From positions 1 through 64,000 of the forward strand of contig CAJNOL010001002.1 of assembly GCA_905250125.1 (NCBI GenBank): 64,000 nucleotides of DNA, in the 5' to 3' direction. Positions 51,209 to 60,520 of this stretch are shown in pieces (within the stretch, counting starts at the first letter, position 1; each line of letters opens with the position of its first letter). The notes below the pieces were generated by a model. The model saw only the letters and a list, made by a program, of their open reading frames with translations. It was not told where the DNA came from and did not search any database. This DNA comes from Rotaria sordida (Eukaryota > Rotifera > Eurotatoria > Philodinida > Philodinidae). The position numbers were made by a program, and so were the translations under genes.

Positions 51209-52400
51209 ATGGTAGCAACAAATAGTAAAGGTAGTATTAGTAATAAATTAAGTATTGAAGATCTTGATTTGAGAAAGCCAACGTGTTTTAATTCGTGTTG
51301 ATTTTAATGTTTCATTGGATAATGGTCAAGTAAAAAATAAACAACGCATTTAAGGTGTATAACCAACAATAAAATATGCATTTGACTAAGGTGTAAAATT
51401 AGTTATTCTTATGTCACATTTGTATCGACGTGATGATAAACATGTTAAAAAAGAAAGTTTAAAACGAATTAGTAAAGATGTAACATTATTAAATGACTGT
51501 GTTGGTGATGAAGTTGAACGTGTAGTTAATGAAGTTATTATACTTAAAAATCTTCGATTTTATCTTTAAGCAAAAGATTCTATTAAAGGTAAACAAAGAA
51601 GTAAAATAGAAACTGACACAGATGCTGTCGATAAATTTCAAACTAGTCTATCTAAATTATGTGATGTTTATAAGTTTTGATTTTATCTTTTATTTATATG
51701 AATATATAAGATATTAATGATACATTTGGGGCAGCTCATTATGCACATAGTTCAATTATTGGAGTTAAACTTGATCAACATACAGCTGGTTATTTAATGA
51801 AAAAAAGAACTTGATTATTTTAGTCGAGTACTTGAAAATCTTAAATAATTATTTCTTGCTATTCTTAGTTTGTTTGTTCTTTTGTTTTCTAAAATTTTTC
51901 CAAAAATAAAAATTTCCTCTAGTTTCCTTAAGATGGTGCACAAGTTTCTGACAAAATTCAATTAATTGAAAATTTATTAGATAAAGTCAATGGATTAATT
52001 ATTGGTGAGAGTTAAATAAATAATTTTTTTTATATTTAAAAATATAGAAGGTATGAAATCTATTTAAAAGATTCTTGATAAAGCTAAAATCGATGATGAT
52101 TATATTGATCTTGATATTGATCAAGAATCAATCAAAAAAATTTAGTGAAGCTATTAAACAAGTTAAAGCTTATATAGAATGATTTAATGAGAGTTTTCGA
52201 ACAAGATCAATGTGCTAATGGTACAAAAGAATTACTTAAAACTGTTGCTGAACAAACCAAATAGAATACTATAAACAATTCTTGATGGAAGCGATACAGC
52301 AACAACTTGTGTTAAATTTGGCTTTACTGATCAAATGAGTTATATATCAATTAGAGACTAGGTAAACAAGAAAACAATGTTGTGTAACTGATCTTATTGA
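51209..52400 (+). pseudogene. PGK: phosphoglycerate kinase pseudogene
   Basis: Fragments in several frames follow phosphoglycerate kinase order: [92 protein letters not shown]-like GYLMKK, DKIQLIENLLDKVNGLIIGG and, near 52325, TDQMSYIS. There are stops in frame (after NKQRI at about 51352, after LRF near 51568, others) and frameshifts (for example near 51265 and 51800). Several intron remnants remain, such as about 51673-51712 between CDVY and NDTF and 51845-51930. It is therefore a decayed gene duplicate, not a retrocopy. The glycolytic active-site Asp/Asn in RVDFN survives only by chance. Confidence 0.9.
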
Positions 52401-52535
52401 TAAATAAACTAATTATTATTGTTGCCCATAATAAACTGGGATCATCTAGTCTTAGATCTTCGACTTTATAGTTTTATTTTTTTTTTCTTCGTTCTAATTG
52501 ATATGTTAAAAAATAATAAGAAAAAAAAGAAACAT

Positions 52536-52814
52536 TTAAGATTCATCGGATTCTTCTTTCCATGGTCGTTGAATTCTTTTTTGTTCCCATGCACCTAAAT
52601 TGTGATTTTTAACTATTTGTTCATATTCTTCTTCTAATGTTGTTGGTTCAACAAAATCGAGACCTTTAGCTTTAATTTCATCACGTGAATAAGTTTTAAC
52701 ATGTTGTCGTCGACGATCATAACGTACCCATGTTGCACTACGTAATGTTATATAAATAACACCAATTAATGTTATAAATGGAAAGAATTTGTTTCGAAAA
52801 TTTTTATTTATCAT
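52536..52814 (-). CDS. COX16: COX16, cytochrome c oxidase assembly factor
   Basis: Single exon, 92 residues. Short basic N-terminus, one membrane segment (FFPFITLIGVIYITLRSAT), then a charged domain with the COX16 pattern WVRYDRRR...LEEEYEQIVKN...WEQKRIQRPWKEE. COX16 sits in the mitochondrial inner membrane and helps deliver copper to subunit 2 during complex IV assembly. Length is near the usual 100. Its ATG overlaps the stop codon of PSMG3 (ATGA at 52814-52811), which makes it the downstream member of a possible two-gene transcript. No sign of a separate leader or promoter between the two. Confidence 0.88.
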   Translation of the reverse strand: MINKNFRNKFFPFITLIGVIYITLRSATWVRYDRRRQHVKTYSRDEIKAKGLDFVEPTTLEEEYEQIVKNHNLGAWEQKRIQRPWKEESDES

Positions 52815-53285
52815 TGATTTATTTGTTTAATATTAGAACAAATAAATTCTTCAATAGATTCAAGATCTTTTTTTGCAAATGAATGTAAAGCAAAACCAAA
52901 AAGAAGTTGTTTTTTTAATTGTAATCGTTCGTAAAGATGACGAGCAAGAATATGATATTCAGCTTGATCTTTACCAAGAAGAGATTTTATTGAATAGACT
53001 GGAGATGAATCTTCGTTTAGATTAACGTCACGACGAACAAGAACCTAAAGAATTAGTCTGAAAATGAATACAAACATCTTCGTTTTTTTGCTTTTTTAAC
53101 TTACTAAACTTCCAATTTTACCAAATTGAGTTACTGATATAAAAAGTTTGTTAGAGAAATTACTTATAACAAGATCGGTAACGTAATTATTTAGTGTTGT
53201 TTGTGCCTGAAAATATATAAAACGTAAAAAGATAATATGAATTTATTATTCTTACGGTTATTGTTTGTGGAAATCTAGAATCCAT
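52811..53285 (-). CDS. PSMG3: PSMG3, proteasome assembly chaperone 3
   Basis: Three exons, 53285-53256, 53206-53105 and 53044-52811, join in frame to 121 residues (human 122). Landmarks shared with PSMG3 are VTQFGKIGSLV and PVYSIKSLLGKDQAEYHILA, followed by a C-terminal helix ending SIEEFICSN. The protein forms a heterodimer with PSMG4 and guides alpha-ring assembly of the 20S proteasome in the cytosol. The stop TGA is embedded in ATGA with the COX16 start. The short first exon (MDSRFPQTIT) is supported by phase only. Confidence 0.88.
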
Positions 53286-53614
53286 AGTACATAATGAAAA
53301 CGATAAAATTTTTTTTTATTGATAAAAGCATTTAACATTTAAATAGTAGTTGCCAATCTAAAAAGAGGAGGTTTATAGATGACGCTACATATAATATCAA
53401 GATTTTAGTCGATATAATTTATTTTATTATTAGATTAACTGGATTTCATTAATAACTTTACAAAGCAATTCGCTATGATTTTATTATTTGTTAACGTTTT
53501 TATTTTTACATTAGCAAAGAATTTTCAATTACAATAACATCTGTATATATATATATATTCCTATTGTTTCGAGTTCGTTAGTATTTCCGAATATATCGTA
53601 TAATATAGATTCTT

Positions 53615-54515
53615 TTTTTTTTCTGTAAGACATTTTCTCGATGGAGAAGAAACATATTAGGATCACTAATATCAATGACAATAGAGAAAAATGATATAGT
53701 AGTAGCATCAGATCGACGATATCAATCTGCCTGGAAAAACACGAAGGTGTAATCTCAATCAGTCGCTTCGTTATATGAACAAGCACTAGAACAAAAAATA
53801 TGATAACTACACTATGATCTAGTTCATAGACGGCGAGTCATGAGAATTGAGTAAGCTCAAGCATTTGTTTCTTGTTCCATCAGATTGATAGATTTATGTA
53901 GTGCATCGAAATTCTTATATAAATGTCGAAATTTTTCACTGCTTTCAGCCGCAATTAGTACTATTGTCGTAGTGAAGCAGAATTAGAAAACATCCTTGAG
54001 AAGACATTGAATTTTGTATAACTAAATGTCAAATCCTACACTGCCAATAACTTGAAGTACAACTTCTTTGTTATAAGTGAAGAAGAGCTTTACGGGAAAC
54101 ATGAGTTAGATAAACTAAAAACTGTTGAAAGTTTCCTTTGTCTTCAGTGACTAAACTTACATATCTAAAGAAAGATTTTCAACAAAGCGAGCAAACTCAC
54201 AATGTAATTCTTTTATTTTTGTGAACACTATAACTTCATCATTATTCTTTTTTTTTTTTCATTGAAATAGATCAAAAACTATTCTTTCAAGAGTCTAAAT
54301 TTAATATTGACATGTTTCTCTAAGTGTACCCTATTCTTAACTTCCTGATGAAGATCTTATAAACATTGGTGAGTCTATTCCACATTTAAAACGCTCGACA
54401 GTCTATAGTCGAGTTAATTCAGGTCATGTACAATTATGAACTATTAAATCATAAATGAATTCAATGTTTGTCTGAAATAATGCAATGATATCATAAAGAT
54501 TTCTTGCTGATGGCT
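53615..54515 (-). pseudogene. ependymin-related protein pseudogene
   Basis: Fragments collinear with the intact gene at 55907-56602. At about 54490-54405 the minus strand reads ALFQTNIEFIYDLIVHNCT and then a stop, against ALYDANIEFVYDLKSHNCT in the intact copy. At about 54015 SQGCF matches HQGCL. At 53700-53615 IDISDPNMFLLHRE matches VGISDPNVFIPRRE, with the following conserved Cys lost. Spacing is expanded by insertions (about 900 bp against 690) and the signal-peptide exon start was not found. An old tandem duplicate that has lost its reading frame. Confidence 0.82.
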
Positions 54516-55906
54516 ATTTTTAATATGTTCAATAAGTCATTTTTAATAACATGCTGCATTACAACTTATTCTTCCTGATACTACAAATCTTTGTTTATCA
54601 TTTAAAATAAAACGTACGTGAATTTTAATGTAACCTTATAACACATGAACATGGTGAGTGTCATAAGACAATAATGGGCAAACAAAAAAAGAAGAACATC
54701 CAATATGTTTCTTATCTTATCAAGAGAGTATCTTGAAAAAAAGTCTTTTTTTTGTGATTGTAAAATGATCTCATTTATAACTACGTTTGATAGAGAGAAT
54801 AGACTATCACACGATGATATCATCATCAAACTTGACATTAAAAATATATATGACAAATATGTAAATAATCTGTTATTATCATTTGTGTAAAGTATAACAA
54901 ATGAGATAACAGATATCATTAACAATACTAAGAATATAATAATATAGTATAAAATGAATACGGTATCATCGTCTTATTATATTGACTTTACCATGTATGA
55001 TCTCTTAACTGTTCAAAGTTTTCATTTCGAAAGACTCATCATTTTTTTCTACTCCTATAATCTTACTCAATAAATAGCTGATTAATAGTTCGAACTATTT
55101 GTCAACTTATATGAATTCAAATAATGATCATTAGAAGAAATTATAGTTCAACCTTTTTTCTCACTATAATAAATTTCGTTCACTTCCTTTGGATCTATTA
55201 CGAAGTTTTTTCTCTAAACGATATTTCTAATCGTGCGTGCATGATCAGAGAGACCGCCAGACCCCGTTTGGATAGTACAGTGAACGATGCTGACAATGGT
55301 CGAACAACAATACATGTATGTATTCCCTACATACTAGAAGACGACCTGTACGTACCAACAGGACATCGAATCTCTCTGTCAGGACTACAAAATCACCCGA
55401 CGGGCTTGTATAGAACAGAAGGGATGAAAAGAGAAGAATATAATGTAATATACAAGCAGGAAAGCAAGGAATCACAACGTAGAAGCGATGCGACACAACG
55501 ATATCGCCATACGACAAATAATGATTAATTAGACAATATTCAATACAATCTTATCATTATATTTTTTAATATATCTAAATTGTTATAAAACAAAAACTGA
55601 ACAATGTATTATAGAACTATCATAATCAGTTTATCATTAATTCTTGCTGATGTTTACAATACATCATTTTTTTTTCAAATAAAAATATGAAAAATTAATC
55701 CTCTTAATGTTGAACTATATCTTTGATTCCATATATCTTTAGTAATTCTTTTCTTACGTCTATTTTTGCTTCAAAATGAAAACGTTTCAAAACCATCTGA
55801 AGAAAATATACGTATGAAATCAGTTGTTTTATTTCAAGAAACAAAAAAAAAGAAGAAAAATGTATTGCAAATAAAAAGAAAAAACAGTCAGAAATAATAA
55901 AATATA
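54516..55906. other. spacer with one unexplained GC-richer frame
   Basis: Between the dead and live ependymin-related genes. 55220-55510 is clearly less AT-rich and open on both strands (plus 55124-55528, 134 codons; minus 55245-55517, 90 codons). The plus frame has a hydrophobic start (FFLTIINFVHFLWIYY) and a polar, Arg-rich remainder. No family recognised and no intron signals seen. Confidence 0.4.
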
Positions 55907-56602
55907 TTAGTGTTTCTTGGTTAGTTTATCAAAGAGAGTATTTCGCATGGCATATTCTTGTTCTGTAAGACATTCACGGCGTGGAATGAACACATTTGGA
56001 TCACTAATACCTACAGTAAGATCATAAAATGATAATATTTCGTTGCCATATTTTTCACTGTAAGTTGTTCGAGAAACTGGAAGACATCCTTGATGTGTCC
56101 ATGTACCTACATATCGAAGAGTTTCATTTGTTGGTAATGTAAGGTTGCCACCCCTATAGTTTAAACGAAAAACTCACATAACAAACAAATAGAAAGTTTA
56201 TACTAACCAAATTGTAATAAGTAAACCAGTATCTGGACGAGCAGATGAACCAATGTAAGCTTCACCATAAGAACGAGCATCTGGAAGAATACCAAAATCA
56301 CGCCATGGTTGAATTATTTCTCGACGTGTACAATTATGAGATTTTAAATCATAAACAAATTCAATATTAGCATCATATAAAGCAAGTACATCAACAGCTA
56401 TTTCTTCACTGCCTACGTCAATAGTTTCAACAATTCGTATACGATGATAAGTAGAATCATAGCTTGTTCTTCCTCGTAATGTAGCTTTTTGTTTTTCATT
56501 ACTATCAAATATACGTCCTTCCCATTGTGATGGAGATGTACATGGACGTGGTTGTTGTGCAACTGCAATACCAACCAAACAGAGAAGAAGAATTGTAAAC
56601 AT
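55907..56602 (-). CDS. ependymin-related secreted glycoprotein
   Basis: Exons 56602-56208 and 56153-55907 join in frame to 213 residues. Signal peptide MFTILLLCLVGIAVAQ, then the ependymin fold with four conserved cysteines (PRPCTSP, SHNCTRRE, HQGCLPV, RRECLTE) and family features WEGRIFDSNEK, FVYDLKSHNC, PWRDFGIL and YDLTVGISDPNVFIPRREC. Members are secreted, calcium-sensitive, often glycosylated proteins and are expanded in many invertebrates; ligand unknown. Start chosen at the ATG giving the signal peptide; the open frame extends upstream but with a TA-repeat-coded stretch that cannot be protein. A dead copy lies about 2 kb downstream on the same strand. Confidence 0.92.
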
Positions 56603-56673
56603 TGTTTTATATTCTTGTAATTGAAACACAGGAGTTATAAAGATTTTGAATAAGGACAATGAAAGAACATATC

Positions 56674-56704
<31 letters not shown>

Positions 56705-58960
56705 CTGATAGACAAGATTACTATCAATTTCTGATATGCTAGCCTCCAGATAACAAAAATAAATAAAAATGAGCAAGAAACGCAATATTCGGTTATTGAT
56801 AAACTATGTCATATAATAATGCATCAATGACCAGTAGAGAATGAGTAAAGAAATGATAAGATAACAAATAAGTTCTTTTTTTTGTAAAACGCACGTTAGT
56901 ATAATAAAGATGACACCGTTGTAATTATCTAATAAAAAGTATAAAATGCTCTAATCTATATTAAGAAATTTTTGTGTGCTTCAACGCTTGACGCTATGTA
57001 GAAAGTGTCTAAAAATAAATATTTTATATGTATCATTCCTTTGTCACTGTTGTTCTCGTGATTTATTCTTTAATATCTTTTTCTTCATTTGAATGCAAGG
57101 TATCAATTTGATAAAATATCGTACTATCACAACTCTCTATTCTAAATTGATCTTCAGCTAAATGATATTAAAATTGTGCTTTTAATTCACATCAACAGTG
57201 TTCAGATCGGATCTTTTCCTTCTATTCATACGAGTTCGTATGGGCTGAATATCTTTTAGTTGATTATTTTGTTGTGAATTCTACTATAACCGTCGATGTT
57301 TCACTAAGCTTTATGTATATTAATGTGAATGTTCACCAGATTGTTTGCTAGCTTTTTATTTATCAAAAGTTGTTAGATTGATAAAATCCTATCAAGTTGT
57401 TTATCTCAAACTTGTTGCTCAATGATAAATCAAATTAGGTCTTTCAAGAATAAATACAATTTGAATGTTTTTGCATATTAAAATTTGAAACGATATAGGA
57501 TCTTACAACTAAAAATCAGTATAATAAAATTTCCTGTTCGGATGTAATTACTTTAAATTCTTTTGACATGATCACAATTTACTGTCTGCATAGGTCTAAA
57601 ATTGAAATGATAATATGAACTTTTCTTTGACAAAAAAAAAACAATAGATTTCTAATCCTATGAGTGTCTGTTGACTGTATCAATATTAATAACTTAATGA
57701 GATTGTTTTTTTGTAAAGGTTTTCTCTGATAACAAGAATGCAAAACAACAGGTATATAGGATAAATATAGGGAATTCTTCTTTAGGATTCATGTGGATCA
57801 AGAATTCCAAACTTGACATCTAAAATAATAGTAGTCACTAATTGATATTCTTGAATTTATTCTTTCCAGATTGTTACTTTGTTTTTTAATCGATCAGTCA
57901 AAATTCTTTTTTATCTCGAAGTTTAGACACGATTGTTTTTGGCAGGAAAGCAATAAAGACTCTTTTTGAATTGATTATGAAAATAAGAGTTTGGAAAGAA
58001 TTACAAGATAATTGCATCTTCTGAATGTTCAAACACACTTCTTTTTCTTTTCAAGTAAAGGATTTCTGTCCAAAATTCAAGGCAAATTCTAAGTGATGTC
58101 TATATATAAGTAACTTAAAATGAGGTGTTGATGTGGCTTTCCTCTGTGTTCTTATCCAGATCCACATCCTAAGTTATTACATTCATATAAACTGCACAAG
58201 AATAGAGCAGAACAGTGATACATAAATATGCGTATTATGTCAAAGTCAATTTCAGATTTTTCAAACTACTCAGTGAGTGATATCAGTCTTAACGTAGGAT
58301 AAGAAAATTCAAAATGCTATTTCCGTGCAATATAGGTAATTTATGCCTTATTCCCCTTCTCTCACGCGCTCGGAGCACCTGCTTACGTCCTCTGTTAATA
58401 CTTAAAAGTTTCTCCCGCCACTTAATCTATCTATCTACCATCAATATACATATTTATTCTGCCAAAACGGGTCTATTTTGCGTTTGACATTTACATGAGT
58501 AATGGCTCTAAAATAAAATTTTTATTATTTTTTGTAAGTTCAATGTTAGGTGAGGAAGAGAAACAATTCGATCCAAAAATGTAATGTGTTGTAGGAGAAA
58601 AGCAGGATACATGGATCAGTATCTGGAATGATTTCTTTCTTATTCTGATATATAACAGTATTTACAACTTTCTTCATGCAAAAAAGTTTTTTTAATCGAA
58701 ATATATTTTTGCCTATGCAACTCGATGAGTTCCATCCGATGATGACAAAAAATTAATTTATTAAAGTTCTGAATTGTGGGTGTCTTACATAGAAAAGTCT
58801 GCCAGAATCTTCGTCAGATGTGATGTTAATCTTGCTCAGATTTTTGTATTCATTTTTCCTGCAGTCTTCAACCATAGTTTGTGCTGACTATCCATAAAAC
58901 CTTCATCTATCATTCTGAAAATGTATTCGATAAGATTCAGAAGAGTCATTCAAAAGTCCG
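56603..58960. other. gene-poor spacer
   Basis: Starts with (TA)n at 56672-56701. No supported exon over 2.3 kb. 58318-58400 is less AT-rich (ctcacgcgctcggagcacc) without a recognised feature. Confidence 0.4.
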
Positions 58961-59149
58961 AGAATATTTTATATATTGCAGTAATAATGAGAATGGAAAC
59001 ATAACTATAGCAAAACTTAAAACACAAAACGAAAATATTGACATTTGTTTTTGTTGTGTGCTAAACAGGTTTTCGTTTAGTGTTTTAAGTCTTGTTATAG
59101 TTATGTTTCCATTCTCATTATTGCTGCAATATATAAAATATATTTAAAA
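58961..59149. repeat. short near-perfect foldback FB12
   Basis: gcagtaataatgagaatgga through aaaacacaaaacgaaaat (about 58961-59040) pairs with the complement of 59070-59149 with very few mismatches. Arms are about 77 bp, loop about 30 bp. A 189-bp hairpin of this quality is either recent or kept alike by gene conversion. Confidence 0.9.
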
Positions 59150-59908
59150 TTGACTACTCATGTTCACCTCAATCATATAGTTCGAGAATAATTTCGAAAC
59201 ACAACAAGTGAAAGGATATCTTTGCATTTCACATCCTACTTGCTCATAAAAAAGATTCTCCAATCATCATCACAATCTAAACAAGGGCTTACATTAGTCA
59301 TCCTTGGAGTTATACACAAGATCGATTCCAAATACGAAAGCAGGTAAGAAAACTAGTTTTGTGTTCCATCGAATACAACATGATTTCAATACTAATGAAT
59401 CGATTTCAGCAATTCTTTCTCAATCCACTTCATTTCACGATAGGTTACATGACTTAATCGCCAAGTACTCCCGTAGATTAAAATTCTCAACATGCTCATC
59501 CGTACACTAAACCTACCATTCTACAAACTTCGATCACGACATTATTGTCTTATTTTGATAATAACTCTCTATTGTAAAGCCACTTCTTGCTATTCTATGT
59601 CATTAGCAAAAAAAAAGTAATAATAGATGATTCATCAACAATTGCATGTCATAAAAAGTGGCAACATGCAAATATCATCCGTATAATTCCCATCCTGAAC
59701 CCTTTTACTTCTTTCCAATCACCAGTACACTACACCTTATATTGTGATCACCATAATATTTTTAAAACACGGACGATACCCACGGAATTTCTCCTATTCG
59801 AATCAAATGCACTCGACACTGACCGACAGAACAATAATCTATCGAACACTACATTAATATAAAATAGCCTGCGCTTCACGCTTTCCATTCTCACAAATTG
59901 TCCTATAT
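59150..59908. other. less AT-rich stretch upstream of the LRR array
   Basis: 59200-59870 is pyrimidine-rich with frames of 68 and 91 codons on the plus strand and no recognised domain. It could be the eroded 5' part of the LRR gene that follows, which is a guess. Confidence 0.35.
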
Positions 59909-60520
59909 ACATTCACCAAACTCAACCTTTATTGAGATCCAATAGGACCCAAAGAAGCACAACATCTTGCCAATGCTCTCGCCAACAACATGATAAAACA
60001 TGTTTTTCTATTCATTTCGCTTCTCACTATCTTGACTTTCCACACAAATACTCACAACACTCGAGCTTAGTCGAAATAACATCGGAGACAAAGGCGGAAG
60101 GTATCTTGCTAAAGCTCTCACTAACAACACGGTAAAATAACATTCTTTACTCATCTAGCTCTTTTTTCACCTTGATTTTTCACGAAGACATTGACGACAC
60201 TCAACCTTTCTGGTAATAAAATCGGAGACGCAGAAGCACAGCATCTTACCAAAGCTCTTACTAACAATACGGTATAATAATATTCTCTACTCATCTCGCT
60301 CTTCACTATCACGAGTTTTCACACAGAAATGCACGAAACTCAACTTTAATTTGAACGATATCAGACACGAAGGAGCACAACATCTTGCTTATGCTCTTAC
60401 CAACAATATGATAAAACACTATTTTTGCTCATCTCACTACTCAGTATCTCGACTTTTCACAGACACTCACAAGATTCAACATTATTAGAAATATTATCGG
60501 ACGAAAAGGAAGATTCCGGT
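59909..60520 (+). pseudogene. decayed array of RNI-type leucine-rich repeat exons
   Basis: Five units of 84 bp (28 residues each, the ribonuclease-inhibitor LRR length) recur every 136-140 bp: 59909-59992, 60048-60131, 60188-60271, 60327-60410 and a truncated one from 60463. The best reads TLNLSGNKIGDAEAQHLTKA then LTNNT, the NLR-type LRR consensus. Between them lie about 55-bp introns with similar sequence (ctcatctcgctcttcactat). Unit 1 has an in-frame TGA. Units 1 and 4 have lost the donor (atgata in place of acggta), and unit 2 has lost its acceptor (acaa for acag). So the array arose by exon-plus-intron duplication and is now dead or a fragment. Confidence 0.82.

Noticed and set aside
53529-53786. 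85-codon minus-strand frame
   Set aside because: It is a shifted frame over the ependymin-related pseudogene.
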